50,361 bases of DNA from Aeromonas lusitana (GCF_002812985.1 NZ_PGCP01000032.1:1-50361), one strand, 5' to 3'. Shown: positions 37,533 to 47,077, numbered from the stretch's first letter. Translations and numbers: made by a program. Notes: generated from the letters alone by a model not told the origin.

Positions 37533-38441
37533 ATGCTGGATATTCACTGGTTAAATACCTTCGTCACCCTGGCCCGCTTGCAGCACTTCGGCCAGACCGC
37601 CACCGAGCTGCACATGACCCAGCCCAATGTCAGCCTGCACCTCAAGAACCTGGAGCAGGCGACCCGGGTCAAGCTCATCGAGCGCAGTCCGTTTCGCCTC
37701 ACCCAGGCCGGCGAGCGATTGCTGCAAAGCGCCGAGCGCGCCATCAACGAGCTGCAGCTGTGCCAGTCCGATCTCAATGCCCTGAACCAGCACAGCCAGG
37801 GGACGCTCGCCATCGCCGCCAGCGACATCATCTCGCGCCTCCTGCTGATCCAGCCGTTCCAGCGCTTCAAGCAGGCGTTTCCGGGTATCGATCTCACCCT
37901 GTTCAACACCACCTCGGATCAGGCGGCTGAGCTGGTCAAGGCGGGCAAGGCGGATCTGGGCTTCGTGATGGCGCAAAAACGCAGCGAGCCGCTGTTTTAC
38001 ACCGAGCTGCAGCAGGTGACCTGGTGCGCCCTGGGGCACGGACTGGCCCGCTGGCAGGCCAGGGCCAAGGCGGGAGAGAGCGATCCCCTCGATGAGCCCA
38101 CCCTCATCCTGCTGGGACACGATACCCGCACCCGGGCCTTGATCGACCCCTCCTTGCCCCTGCTGGGACTGCCGACCTGCCGCATCATGGAGGTGGGCAG
38201 CGTGGATGCGCAGCTCGACTGGGCCGAGGCGGGATTCGGTGTGGCCATAGTGCCTGACTTCTCCCTGCACCCGCGCCTCAAGCTGAGCGCCCCCGTGCAG
38301 CGGCTGACCGACTTTCCCGGCACCAGTCTGGGCTATGTGGTGCGCCAGAATCAGGTGCTGTCGCGGGCCATCAAGCAGCTGTTGCACTGGGTGGAGGAGG
38401 AGATCCAGCGCCCGGATCAGTTGCCGAGTGCCCATAGTTGA
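37533..38441 (+). CDS. LysR family regulator, divergent from the purA paralogue
   Basis: A 302-residue LysR-type regulator. The N-terminal winged helix-turn-helix is WLNTFVTLARLQHFGQTATE followed by LHMTQPNVSLHLKNLEQ (residues 5-41), and the co-inducer domain runs from about 88 (GTLAIAASDIISRLLLIQPF). LysR proteins often control the divergent neighbour, here the PurA-type enzyme, so a purine- or aspartate-related ligand is possible but unproven. ATG 37533 is followed by a normal LysR start (MLDIHWLNTF). A shared terminator follows. Confidence 0.92.
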   Translation: MLDIHWLNTFVTLARLQHFGQTATELHMTQPNVSLHLKNLEQATRVKLIERSPFRLTQAGERLLQSAERAINELQLCQSDLNALNQHSQGTLAIAASDIISRLLLIQPFQRFKQAFPGIDLTLFNTTSDQAAELVKAGKADLGFVMAQKRSEPLFYTELQQVTWCALGHGLARWQARAKAGESDPLDEPTLILLGHDTRTRALIDPSLPLLGLPTCRIMEVGSVDAQLDWAEAGFGVAIVPDFSLHPRLKLSAPVQRLTDFPGTSLGYVVRQNQVLSRAIKQLLHWVEEEIQRPDQLPSAHS

Positions 38442-38495
38442 TGGCTGAGAGCTGATCGCGTTCTTTTCGCAACGTGTCTGGCAGGCGTACCAATA

Positions 38496-38526
38496 TGAGA
38501 AAGGCCACCCTGGGGTGGCCTTTCTC
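38496..38526. terminator. Bidirectional terminator between lysR and the TAXI gene
   Basis: GAGAAAGGCCACC and GGTGGCCTTTCTC arms with a short loop. The T-run is short (TTT) but the stem is long and perfect. Confidence 0.8.
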
Positions 38527-38546
38527 GTTTCTCACGCTCGCTCACG

Positions 38547-39854
38547 TCACTGGGCGGCTGGGGCCTGGGTCGGCAAGGCGCCGCTCGGCTGGCTCGGCGC
38601 TGGCGCCACCGGCTCGGTCGTGGTGGCCGCAGAGGGGGGCGCGACTGTGCTTGCGCCGCTCAGTGGCTCACCCTGGCCTACCGCCGCTCCTTCCAGCACC
38701 TTGGCGGCATCTGGGTTGGTTGTCGTTGCCCCCGACGCCGCTGGCAGGGTAGCGCCTGCAGCCTCTTGATTCGTCGTGGCAGAGGAGCCTTCAGGAGAGG
38801 GGGCCGCAGCGTCGCCTGTGGGTGCCGCCGATGAGTCCGTTGCTGCAGCATCGGAGGGGGCGAGGGCATCGGGCACCAGGGTGGACGCGGGTGGCGCATC
38901 CTGCATGCCAGGATGGGTCGGCACTATGTCATCCGCCTGCATGGATTCGGGGGTGAGGGTGGTCAGCGCCGGGTGCAAGCGGGTGAACTGCTTGAGGTTG
39001 TTGGTGAGCACGTCGCGCACCGTGCGCACCTCGGCCTCGGGCAGGCTGGCTTCGGCCACCAGTTCGGCGGTCACGGCAAAGGTGTTGACCCCGCCGGTCT
39101 GGCCCGGATAGAGGTTGGCGCCGATGCGGCTGCGCTGATAGTAGGAGTGCTGCTTGAGCAGTCTGTCGATCTGCTCCCCTTCGATGGGGATGAGGCGCGC
39201 CTTGCAGCGGCCGGTCAGATCCCCAATCCCTTGATTGGGGTGGCCAGCGACCAGCAGGGCGGCGTCCAGGGTGCCGTTGCAGAGCCCTTCCAGCCGATTG
39301 CCAGGAGAGGCCACCGGCGGCGGGGTGAAGCTGCTCTCCTGCCAACCCATGGCCTCAAGCAGCGCCTGGCTGGTGACCCTGTCCCCCGAGTTGGGGGCCC
39401 CTATATCCACCCGCTTGCCTTCGATGTCGGCCAGGGTGGTGATGTTGCTGGTGGCGCTGGCGAGCAGGGTCAGGGACTCCTGGTGCAGTTTGAACAGGTT
39501 GCGCAGCGTCTCATTGGGGGCCTGCCCCGCGAAGGGACCCGTGCCATGGGCAGCGTGATACAGCACATCCGACTGCACCAGGGCGAGTTGGACCTCCCCC
39601 TTGGCCAGATCGGCCAAGTTGGCGAGGGAGCCAGAGGTGCTCTGCACCGTGCAGTGCAGTCCGTGCTGGCTGTTGTCCTCGTTGAGCAGGCGGCAGATGG
39701 CCCCGCCCGTCGGGTAATAGACGCCGTTGAGATCGCCCGTGCCTATGGTGACATAGGCGGGGGCGGCGAAGAGGGGCAGCGCCAGCACGCCAGCCAGCAA
39801 GGGCAGGGTGATGCGTGACAGGGTTGAGCGGCGGCGCAGGGGTCGTGGGTGCAT
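38547..39854 (-). CDS. TAXI-type TRAP solute-binding protein with long Ala/Pro/Thr tail
   Basis: A 435-residue precursor. The signal peptide is MHPRPLRRRSTLSRITLPLL to about residue 30, ending AAPA. The next 290 residues are a TAXI substrate-binding domain (VTIGTGDLNGVYYPTGGAIC, then LALVQSDVLYHAAHG, KRVDIGAPNSGDRVTSQALL, QTGGVNTFAVTAELVAE). The last 117 residues (from DAPPASTLVP, about 319) are rich in Ala, Pro, Thr and Ser with almost no aromatic residues, so likely disordered. Usual TAXI proteins are about 320-330 residues and sit with DctQM-type permease genes; none is adjacent here. Ligand unknown. The start at 39854 is chosen because the signal peptide begins there. Confidence 0.88.
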   Translation of the reverse strand: MHPRPLRRRSTLSRITLPLLAGVLALPLFAAPAYVTIGTGDLNGVYYPTGGAICRLLNEDNSQHGLHCTVQSTSGSLANLADLAKGEVQLALVQSDVLYHAAHGTGPFAGQAPNETLRNLFKLHQESLTLLASATSNITTLADIEGKRVDIGAPNSGDRVTSQALLEAMGWQESSFTPPPVASPGNRLEGLCNGTLDAALLVAGHPNQGIGDLTGRCKARLIPIEGEQIDRLLKQHSYYQRSRIGANLYPGQTGGVNTFAVTAELVAEASLPEAEVRTVRDVLTNNLKQFTRLHPALTTLTPESMQADDIVPTHPGMQDAPPASTLVPDALAPSDAAATDSSAAPTGDAAAPSPEGSSATTNQEAAGATLPAASGATTTNPDAAKVLEGAAVGQGEPLSGASTVAPPSAATTTEPVAPAPSQPSGALPTQAPAAQ

Positions 39855-40010
39855 AGTGAACCGGATCAAGGGCGGAAAAAAGGGATGAGCCCGGCTCATC
39901 CCGTCATGAGTCACACCTTATCTATACCAGATATGGGCCAGAATGGCTTTCGCCATTCGAGCCCGGGTGTGGGGGCGCAGCGTGAGTGCCGCGCCAGAGT
40001 CCTGGCGCCC

Positions 40011-41153
40011 CTAGGTGCGGCGCGAGAGGATGGCTTTTTCCATGCGCGCCAGCGCTTCGGTGAGCAGCGCCCTGGTGCAGCCAAAGTTGAGGCGCACGAA
40101 CTGGCCGTCGCCAAACTGGGCGCCGGGGGAGAGCCCGACTCCGGCCTGCTCGAAGAAGGCTATGGGGTCATCGAGTCCAAGCCTGCTCACGTCGATCCAG
40201 GCGAGATAGGTGGCCTGATGGCGGGCCAGGGTGACGCCGGGCCAGCGGGCGACCGCCTGCTCTATCAACCCTAGATTGGCACTCAGATAGTCGAGCTGCT
40301 CGACGAGCCACTCATCGCCCCCCTCGTAGGCTGCCTCTGCCGCCACGAAGCCCAGCAGGTTGACGTCGGCACTGATACCGCGCATCGCCTGTTGCAGCTT
40401 GAGCCTCAGTCTGGCGTTCGGGATCACGGCGAAGGAGCAGCACAGACCAGCGATGTTGAAGGTCTTGCTCGGCGCCATCATCACGGCGCTGCGTTCGGCC
40501 GCCTGCGGGCTGAGGGCGCCATAGGGGATGTGACGGGCGTCCTTGTCCAGCAACAGATCGCAGTGGATCTCGTCCGAGCAGATCACCAGGTTGTGGCGCT
40601 CGGCGATGGCGTCGATGGCGAGCAGCTCCTCACGGGTGAAGACGGTGCCGCCCGGGTTGTGCGGGTTGCACAAGAGCAGCAGATCGGCCGAAGGGGCCTG
40701 ACGCTCCAGCTCCTCCAGATCCAGCACCCAGCGACCCGCCTCTTCGACCATGGGCACGGTGAGCAGGGGGCGATCGTTGAAACCCGGGGCCTGCAGGAAA
40801 GGGTAATAGACCGGCTTGGGAGTGATGATGCCGCGGCCATGCTGGCTCCAGGCCTTGCAGGCCAGATTCAGGCCAGGCACTACCCCCGGCAGGAAGACTA
40901 GCCACTCGGGTTGGATGGCCCACTCATAGCGCTGCTGCAGACGGGTCTGGATGAGTTCGATCAAACGAGGGGATGGGCGAGAGTAGCCGAAGATGCCGTG
41001 GGCCACCCGTTGGGTCAGCGCCTCGATCACGGCGGGCGGGGAGGCGAAATCCGTGTCGGCCACCCACATGGGCAGCACATCCTGCCCCTTGTACTTGTCC
41101 CACTTCAGGCTCATGGTGCCGCTGCGGTCTATCTCCCGATCAAAATCAAACAT
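40011..41153 (-). CDS. PatB/MalY-type cystathionine beta-lyase (C-S lyase)
   Basis: A 380-residue fold-type I PLP enzyme of the MalY/PatB family, which breaks C-S bonds of cystathionine and other cysteine conjugates to give pyruvate, ammonia and a thiol. Landmarks are DVLPMWVADTDFASPPAV (about 25), CNPHNPGGTVFTREEL (about 160), SDEIHCDLLL (about 193, PLP-binding Asp), and SKTFNIAGLCCSFAV with the PLP lysine (about 231). Start MFDFDREIDRSGTMSLKWD is normal. It is divergent from the SetB-like exporter across 163 bases; a functional link is possible but unproved. Confidence 0.93.
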   Translation of the reverse strand: MFDFDREIDRSGTMSLKWDKYKGQDVLPMWVADTDFASPPAVIEALTQRVAHGIFGYSRPSPRLIELIQTRLQQRYEWAIQPEWLVFLPGVVPGLNLACKAWSQHGRGIITPKPVYYPFLQAPGFNDRPLLTVPMVEEAGRWVLDLEELERQAPSADLLLLCNPHNPGGTVFTREELLAIDAIAERHNLVICSDEIHCDLLLDKDARHIPYGALSPQAAERSAVMMAPSKTFNIAGLCCSFAVIPNARLRLKLQQAMRGISADVNLLGFVAAEAAYEGGDEWLVEQLDYLSANLGLIEQAVARWPGVTLARHQATYLAWIDVSRLGLDDPIAFFEQAGVGLSPGAQFGDGQFVRLNFGCTRALLTEALARMEKAILSRRT

Positions 41154-41316
41154 GTGAAATCCTTGTGCTGGCCAGATGGGTTACCAATGTACGGACTTGG
41201 ACCTGGCCTCGCAAGCCTTGAGAAGGCTGTTGATAATGGCATAAAATAACCATCAGTCTGACCGAATATCCGCCGGCCTCTGGCTCCCTTTTCTGTTCCA
41301 TATCAATGGTATCTCT

Positions 41317-42489
41317 ATGAGTTTGCTGAGTGCTGCCCGCAAGAGGCCGGATCCCGTCTCTCTCTCTTTCCTTGCCGTGACCTTCATGACCGGGGTGGCG
41401 GTGGCGCTGCAGGTGCCGACCTTGAGCCTGTTTCTCGCCGAAGAGGTGCAGGTGCGCCCCTTCCTGGTGGGGCTGTTTTACACCATCAATGCCGTGATCG
41501 GCATCCTCATCAGCCAGTGGCTCGGCCACCGCTCCGACAGCAAGGGGGATCGCAAGCAGCTGATCCTGCGCTGCTGCTTCGCCGGCATAGTGCTCTCCCT
41601 GCTGTTCGCCTGGAATCGCCAATACTGGCTGCTGGTGAGCCTGGGGGTGGTACTGGCCAGCCTCACCGCCACCGCCAGCCCCCAGTTGTTTGCCCTGGCG
41701 CGGGAATATGCCGACAGTCGCAACAAGCGGGCCGACATGTTCAGCTCTGTGCTGCGGGCCCAGTTTTCTCTGGCCTGGGTGATAGGGCCGCCGGCCGCGT
41801 TTGCGCTCGCCATCGGGTATGGCTTCGAGGTGATGTATCTCGCCTCCGCCTTTGCCTACCTCGTTTGCGCCTTCGTGGTGTGGCGCTGGTTGCCCTCCCT
41901 GCCGCTGCCCAAGGCCAGCGGGGATGGGGAGCGGGTCAGCAGCTGGAAGGATCCCTCCGTGCGGGCGCTGTTCATCGCCTCCACCCTGATGTGGACTTGC
42001 AACAGCATGTACCTCATCAACATGCCGCTCTACATCACCCGCGAGCTGGGGCTGGAGGAGAAGCTGGCGGGCATTCTGATGGGCACGGCAGCGGCGCTGG
42101 AGATCCCCTTCATGCTACTGGCGGGCTACTACACCCGGCGCTTTGGCAAAAGGCCCATGATGTTGCTGGCGGTGCTGGCCGGGGTCGGTTTCTACGTGGG
42201 GCTGGTGACTCTGTCGAGTCAGACGGCGCTCATCGGTCTGCAACTGCTCAACGCCATCTTCATCGGCATCGTCGCTGGGATCGGCATGTCCTACTTCCAG
42301 GATCTGATGCCGGGCCGCGCCGGGGTGGCGACCACCTTGTTTGCCAACAGCATCCGCACCGGCTCCATCATGGCGGGTGCGATAGCGGGGACTGTGGCGG
42401 AGATCTGGAGTTTTCACGGGGTCTTTATGGTGGCCATGGCACTGGCGCTGGCGGCGCTGGCCGCCTGCTGGCGGGTGCCCAACGTCTAG
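41317..42489 (+). CDS. SetB-like sugar efflux transporter (MFS)
   Basis: A 390-residue MFS protein with about 12 membrane spans, of the SET (sugar efflux transporter) family. It resembles E. coli SetA/SetB: FMTGVAVALQVPTLSLFLAE at span 1, the loop WLGHRSDSKGDRKQLIL between spans 2 and 3, YADSRNKRADMFSSVLRAQF and TLMWTCNSMYLINMPLYITR. Substrates of SET proteins include lactose, glucosides and IPTG; what this one exports is unknown. ATG 41317 begins MSLLSAARKRPDPV. It lies between the divergent C-S lyase and the convergent LysR gene. Confidence 0.9.
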   Translation: MSLLSAARKRPDPVSLSFLAVTFMTGVAVALQVPTLSLFLAEEVQVRPFLVGLFYTINAVIGILISQWLGHRSDSKGDRKQLILRCCFAGIVLSLLFAWNRQYWLLVSLGVVLASLTATASPQLFALAREYADSRNKRADMFSSVLRAQFSLAWVIGPPAAFALAIGYGFEVMYLASAFAYLVCAFVVWRWLPSLPLPKASGDGERVSSWKDPSVRALFIASTLMWTCNSMYLINMPLYITRELGLEEKLAGILMGTAAALEIPFMLLAGYYTRRFGKRPMMLLAVLAGVGFYVGLVTLSSQTALIGLQLLNAIFIGIVAGIGMSYFQDLMPGRAGVATTLFANSIRTGSIMAGAIAGTVAEIWSFHGVFMVAMALALAALAACWRVPNV

Positions 42490-42545
42490 GGTTTCTGCGG
42501 CGCATTGATTGATGGAAGAGGGAGGGCTGTTCTCAGCCCGAGTAC

Positions 42546-42571
42546 CTCTGCTCCTATGGGTGAGCAGAGGC
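42546..42571. terminator. Hairpin between the SetB-like and second LysR genes
   Basis: CCTCTGCTC and GAGCAGAGG arms around CTATGGGT, in the gap between convergent genes. There is no T-run, so its role as a terminator is uncertain. Confidence 0.45.
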
Positions 42572-42584
42572 CAAAGTGCCTGGG

Positions 42585-43469
42585 CTATTTGCCGTTGTCG
42601 GTCTGGTATTCGTTGCGCAGGCAACGCAGCAGCAGCTCGGCCGCCGGACCCAGGGCATCCGCGGAGGGCGTGAGCAGATAGGTGTAGAGATAGCGCTCGC
42701 TGCCTCCGTCCAGGTTGAGCGGCACCAGGCTGCCGGTGGCGAGCTCATCTTGCACCAGATGACGGGGCACCCAGGCATAGCCGAGGCCGAGTTTCAGCAT
42801 GGTGAGCACCTCGTGGTAGTGAGTCGCCTTCCAGCCGGTATCGTCCGCATCGTTCCAGTCCACCGAGCGATGGATGGGGGGATGCAGGCTGATCTGGTTA
42901 TGACTGGCGAGCTGCTCGGCCGTGAGGGGAACCTCCTGATTGGCGAGGGGGTGCTCGGGGGCGCACAGCAGCAGCAGGCACACCTCGTCCAGGGGCAAAC
43001 CGGTGCGATCGTGAGGCAGGTGCTCGGAGAGCATCAGATCCCCCACCTGCAGCGCATTGAAGTGACAGTGAATGCGTTCGTGCAGATTGATGCGGCAACC
43101 CCGGCTGCGGGGATAGAAGTTGGCTAGCGCCCGATAGAGCCGCTCTCTTGGCTGCAGCACGGACACATACAGATTGATCTGCGGCTCCCACTGCCGCTCC
43201 AGGTTGTTGGCCAGATTCTCCAGCTCTTCCACCTGCTGGCTGAGCTGGCGCGCCCGCTTGAGGAAGATCTCCCCCGCCGGTGTCAGCACCGCCTTGCGTC
43301 CCCGCACCTCCAGCAGGGCCAGCCCCAGACTCTGTTGCAGCTTGGCCACCGCATGATTGAGGGACGATTGGCTCTTGTTCAGCGCCTCGGCGGCCTGGGC
43401 ATAACCGCCACAGTCCACCACGGCCTGAAAGATCCGCCATTGCTCAAACGTGCTCTTGGGACGAAACAT
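42585..43469 (-). CDS. LysR family transcriptional regulator
   Basis: A 294-residue LysR-type regulator. DNA-binding helices are WRIFQAVVDCGGYAQAAEA followed by LNKSQSSLNHAVAKLQQSL (residues 11-48), and the co-inducer domain begins near residue 92. The start MFRPKSTFEQWRIF at 43469 is normal. Its target is unknown; the nearest genes are the convergent SetB-like gene and the yciK-type gene upstream on the same strand, 89 bases away, which could be cotranscribed. Confidence 0.92.
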   Translation of the reverse strand: MFRPKSTFEQWRIFQAVVDCGGYAQAAEALNKSQSSLNHAVAKLQQSLGLALLEVRGRKAVLTPAGEIFLKRARQLSQQVEELENLANNLERQWEPQINLYVSVLQPRERLYRALANFYPRSRGCRINLHERIHCHFNALQVGDLMLSEHLPHDRTGLPLDEVCLLLLCAPEHPLANQEVPLTAEQLASHNQISLHPPIHRSVDWNDADDTGWKATHYHEVLTMLKLGLGYAWVPRHLVQDELATGSLVPLNLDGGSERYLYTYLLTPSADALGPAAELLLRCLRNEYQTDNGK

Positions 43470-43558
43470 AATTCAACCTGTCAGGGTGCCGATGGGATTC
43501 AACAGGGTGCCACTGGCACCCCCTATTCAATTTAACCCTATCTGGTTAGTTTGTTGAT

Positions 43559-44314
43559 TTATTTAGGTTGAGCAACAAAGGTCTGGCCGGTCTTGCCCCG
43601 GCTGTCGGTTCCCATCAGGTAGAGATAGAGCGGCATCAGGTCGGCTGGAGTCTTGAGGGTCTGCGGATCTTCCCCCGGGAAGGCGCTGGCCCGCATCTTG
43701 GTGCGGGTGCCGCCGGGATTGAGGGTGTTCACGCGCACGGCGGTATTTTCCAGCTCGTCCGCCAGCACCTCCATCATGCCCTCGATGGCGAACTTGGAGA
43801 TGGCATAGGTGCCCCAGTAGGCGCGCCCCTTGCGACCCACGCTCGACGAGGTGTAGACGATGGAGGCATCGCCGTGCTGCTTCGCGGTCTGGCGAATGAG
43901 TGGCAACAGCGCCTGGGTCAGCAGGAATTCGGACTTGACGTTGACCTGCATCACCTCGTCCCATTCCTGCTCTTGAATGTGCTCGAACGGCGACAAGGTG
44001 CCGAGCAGGCCGGCATTGAACAGCACGCCGTCGAGGCGACCGAACTGCTGGGCGAAGGTCTCGGCCATGCCAAGGTAGTGGCTCTTGGTCGCCCCTTTCA
44101 AGTCCACCGGCACTATGGCGGGCAGGGGGTGACCCGCGGCCTCGATCTGGTCATAGACAGCCTCGAGCTTGGCGCTGGTGCGGCCGAGCAAGATCACGGT
44201 GGCGCCGTGGGCCGCATAGGTGAGGGCCGCCTCGCGTCCGATGCCATCACCGGCCCCCGTCACCAGAATGACCTTGTCCTTGAGCAGCGCCTGGGGGGCC
44301 TGATAATCGAGCAT
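43559..44314 (-). CDS. yciK: YciK-type short-chain dehydrogenase/reductase
   Basis: A 251-residue SDR. The Rossmann motif VILVTGAGDGIGREAALTYA lies at about 14-33, FNAGLLGTL (NAG motif) near 95, and the catalytic triad shows Ser in SIVYTSSSVGRKG and Y-x3-K in YWGTYAISKFAIEG (about 165). E. coli YciK is the closest protein I recall; its substrate is unknown. MLDYQAPQALLKDK at 44314 with AGGAG upstream is the start. It is divergent from sohB, as yciK lies near sohB in E. coli. Confidence 0.92.
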   Translation of the reverse strand: MLDYQAPQALLKDKVILVTGAGDGIGREAALTYAAHGATVILLGRTSAKLEAVYDQIEAAGHPLPAIVPVDLKGATKSHYLGMAETFAQQFGRLDGVLFNAGLLGTLSPFEHIQEQEWDEVMQVNVKSEFLLTQALLPLIRQTAKQHGDASIVYTSSSVGRKGRAYWGTYAISKFAIEGMMEVLADELENTAVRVNTLNPGGTRTKMRASAFPGEDPQTLKTPADLMPLYLYLMGTDSRGKTGQTFVAQPK

Positions 44315-44544
44315 GTGGACTCCTGTTAACAAATGGGCGCATCTGTGTGCGGCAATGCTGGGCAGTGTACTGATCCGGCCCCGTCCTTGACCAGTATGAG
44401 AGGGCAAAAATGTGAATAAAACAGCGGGCTTGTATCGATTTTTCGGTAAATTGGCGAGTGAGTGGCAGAGTTTTTGCACCCTGTAGCCAAACTCCTTACT
44501 ATGTGAAAAATCCGACCCTATCTGGGACATTCGTGGAGCATCAA

Positions 44545-45552
44545 GTGGCATTTTTGACCGAATACGGCCTGTTTTTGGCCAAGACCCTCACCTTCCTGCT
44601 GGCCATCGGCGCCGTCATCCTGATGCTGGTGAGCAGCCGTCAGCCCAAGGCGCGCAAGGGGGAGCTGGTGGTGACCGATCTATCCCGCGAGCTGGAGCAG
44701 GGCCGTCATCAACTGCAATCTGCCCTGGCTGACAAGGGCCAGCGCAAGCAACTCGAGAAGGCGCGCAAGGCCGAGCACAAGGCGCGCGCCAAGGCCGAGG
44801 ATGAACGCAGCCGTCTGTTCGTCATCGACTTTCACGGCAGCATGGACGCCAAGGAGGTCGCTTCCCTGCGCGAAGAGGTGAGCGCCGTGATAGGGGTCGC
44901 CCAGCCCGGTGACGAGGTGCTGCTGCGCCTCGAGTCCGGCGGTGGCGTGGTGCACGGCTATGGCCTGGCGGCATCCCAGTTGCAGCGCCTGCGGGACAGG
45001 GACATCAAGCTGACCGTGGCCATCGACAAGGTGGCGGCGAGCGGCGGCTACATGATGGCCTGCGTCGGGGATCAGATCCTGGCGGCCCCCTTTGCCATCG
45101 TCGGCTCCATCGGTGTGATTGCCCAGTTGCCGAACTTCAACAAGCTGCTGAAAAAGCACGATATCGAGTTCGAGATGCACACCGCAGGCCAGTACAAGCG
45201 CACCATCACCATGTTCGGCGAGAACGACGATCTGGGGCGGGAGAAGTTTCGCGAGGAGCTCGGCGCCATTCACGAGCATTTCAAGACGTTCGTGGCCGAG
45301 CACAGACCCAGCCTCGACATCGACAAGGTCACCACGGGCGAGCACTGGCTGGCGAGCCAGGCCAAGCAACTCGGGCTGGTGGATACTCTCTGCACCAGCG
45401 ATGACTATCTGCTGGCCCAGTCCAGCCACCACAAGGTGATCGGCATCAGCTATCGCAAACCCAAGAGTCTGACCCAGAAACTGGGCCAGCAGGGCGCCCA
45501 GGCACTGGAGGCGGGTCTGGGGCGACTGTGGCAACAGAGCCCCTGGCGCTAA
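44545..45552 (+). CDS. sohB: SohB, S49-family inner-membrane peptidase
   Basis: A 335-residue S49 (signal peptide peptidase A-like) protein. It has a membrane anchor (YGLFLAKTLTFLLAIGAVIL, about 6-25), a charged linker rich in Lys/Ala/Glu, and the peptidase domain with FHGSMDAKEVASLREEV, VDKVAASGGYMMACVGD carrying the catalytic Ser (about 177) and TAGQYKRTITMFGE carrying the Lys (about 229). E. coli sohB was named as a multicopy suppressor of htrA mutations. GTG 44545 is the start: it has GGAG seven bases upstream, and VAFLTEYGLFLAK aligns with E. coli MELLSEYGLFLAK. Confidence 0.95.
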   Translation: MAFLTEYGLFLAKTLTFLLAIGAVILMLVSSRQPKARKGELVVTDLSRELEQGRHQLQSALADKGQRKQLEKARKAEHKARAKAEDERSRLFVIDFHGSMDAKEVASLREEVSAVIGVAQPGDEVLLRLESGGGVVHGYGLAASQLQRLRDRDIKLTVAIDKVAASGGYMMACVGDQILAAPFAIVGSIGVIAQLPNFNKLLKKHDIEFEMHTAGQYKRTITMFGENDDLGREKFREELGAIHEHFKTFVAEHRPSLDIDKVTTGEHWLASQAKQLGLVDTLCTSDDYLLAQSSHHKVIGISYRKPKSLTQKLGQQGAQALEAGLGRLWQQSPWR

Positions 45553-45577
45553 CTGCCAGGACTCGCTCGTTGCAATG

Positions 45578-45605
45578 AAAAAGGCCGGACTAAGTCCGGC
45601 CTTTT
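45578..45605. terminator. Bidirectional terminator between sohB and astB
   Basis: AAAAAGGCCGGAC and GTCCGGCCTTTT arms with a TAA loop between the convergent genes. Confidence 0.92.
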
Positions 45606-45642
45606 CTATGGCGCAATCAGGGTTGCGCCGTTACTGGCCCTC

Positions 45643-46980
45643 TCAGCGCTGGAACGGATAGACGGAGCCGAGTTTGAGGATCTGGGTCAGCTCGTCCAAG
45701 GCTGCGCGGGTCTCCAGCACCAGGGACGGATCGCGCAGATCGTCCAGCGCCAGGCTGTCGCGGTAGTGTTTCTCCACCCACAGATCCAGACGTGCGAACT
45801 GGCTGTCGTTGATGAGGCAGGCCGGGTTGACCGCCGCGAGCTCGGCATCGTTCATGGCCACTCGCAGCCGCAGGCAGGCGGGGCCGCCGCCGTTGCGCAT
45901 GCTCTGTTTCACGTCCATGAAATGCACGCCCTTGATCGGGGTGCCCAGGGTCACCAGCTTGGCCAGGTAGGCCGACACCGCTGGATTGTCGCGGCACTCT
46001 GTGGGGGCGATGATCGCCATCTCGCCGGAGGGCAGAGTCAGGATCTGGGTATTGAACAGATAGGACTTCACCGCATCTTGCACCGACACCTCGGCGGTCG
46101 GCACCTCGACGAAGTGCAGCTCCCCCTCGCCAAACTTGGCACGCACCTCGGCCAGCGCGGAGGCGGTGTTGAGGAAGGCCTGCTGGTGGAAGAACAGGAC
46201 GTTCTGGTTGCCCACGGCGATCACGTCGTTGTGGAACACCCCCTGATCGATCACCTCGGGATTTTGCTGGATGAAGACGGCGCTCTCATCACCGAGGCCA
46301 TGCAGGCGGGCAATGGCCTGGCTCGCCTCCAGGGTCTGGCGGGCCGGGTAACGCTTGGGGGCCGGCTGGGAGACGTCGAAGGCGCTGCGGCCATAGACGA
46401 ACAGCTCGACCCCGGCCTCGCCGTAGGCGCGGCACAGCCGGGTGTGATTGGCGGCCCCCTCGTCACCGAAGTGATCGTTTTCCGGCAGATGCTGGTGGTG
46501 GCAGAAGTGGCGATCGTTGTTGAACACGGCGCGCAGGATGCGACCCGTCACCTCGGGTTCGAGGGAGCGGTGGAACTTGTTGGTCAGGTTGGCGGGGGTG
46601 AAGTGAATGCGGCCGTCCTGGGTATCGGCGCTCGGCGAGACGGTGGCGGCGTTGGCGGTCCACATGCTGGAGGCGGAATAGCAGGCGGCCAGCACGGCGG
46701 GGGCCTGCTTGGCAGCCTGGGCCAGCACGCTGGCGTCGTTGCCGCTAAAGCCCAGACGACGCAGGGTGGCGAGATCGGGCCGCTCCTGGGGGGCCAGCAC
46801 CCCTTGCACCATGCCGAGCTCGGTCAGCGCTTTCATCTTGCGCAGACCCTGCTTGGCTGCCTCCTTGGGATTGGACGCTTCTTTGGCGTTGCTCTGGGAG
46901 GCCACGTTGCCATAGGAGAGGCCGGCATAGTTGTGGGTGGGGCCGACCAGACCGTCGAAGTTGACCTCGAAGTGCTTCAT
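45643..46980 (-). CDS. astB: N-succinylarginine dihydrolase
   Basis: AstB hydrolyses N2-succinylarginine to N2-succinylornithine, two ammonia and CO2 in the arginine succinyltransferase (AST) pathway. The 445-residue protein shows [20 protein letters not shown] at the N terminus, [34 protein letters not shown] with the catalytic Glu and His, [18 protein letters not shown] and [14 protein letters not shown], which includes the catalytic Cys. The start at 46980 has AAGGATAT upstream. No other ast gene is visible in the window. A perfect minus-strand -10 lies upstream. Confidence 0.97.
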   Translation of the reverse strand: MKHFEVNFDGLVGPTHNYAGLSYGNVASQSNAKEASNPKEAAKQGLRKMKALTELGMVQGVLAPQERPDLATLRRLGFSGNDASVLAQAAKQAPAVLAACYSASSMWTANAATVSPSADTQDGRIHFTPANLTNKFHRSLEPEVTGRILRAVFNNDRHFCHHQHLPENDHFGDEGAANHTRLCRAYGEAGVELFVYGRSAFDVSQPAPKRYPARQTLEASQAIARLHGLGDESAVFIQQNPEVIDQGVFHNDVIAVGNQNVLFFHQQAFLNTASALAEVRAKFGEGELHFVEVPTAEVSVQDAVKSYLFNTQILTLPSGEMAIIAPTECRDNPAVSAYLAKLVTLGTPIKGVHFMDVKQSMRNGGGPACLRLRVAMNDAELAAVNPACLINDSQFARLDLWVEKHYRDSLALDDLRDPSLVLETRAALDELTQILKLGSVYPFQR

Positions 46981-47047
46981 CACGATATCCTTTCGATTTT
47001 TATATGGGGAGCGGTTCCTTCCGCGCACAAAGCTGCGGTGTACGGCC

Positions 47048-47077
47048 ATTATAAAGAGATTTCATGCTTCGTAACAA
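47048..47077 (-). promoter_or_regulatory. Promoter of astB
   Basis: Minus strand: -35 TTGTTA (47077-47072), 18-base spacer, -10 TATAAT (47053-47048). The predicted transcript starts near 47041, giving a leader of about 60 bases. No convincing ArgR box was found. Confidence 0.6.
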
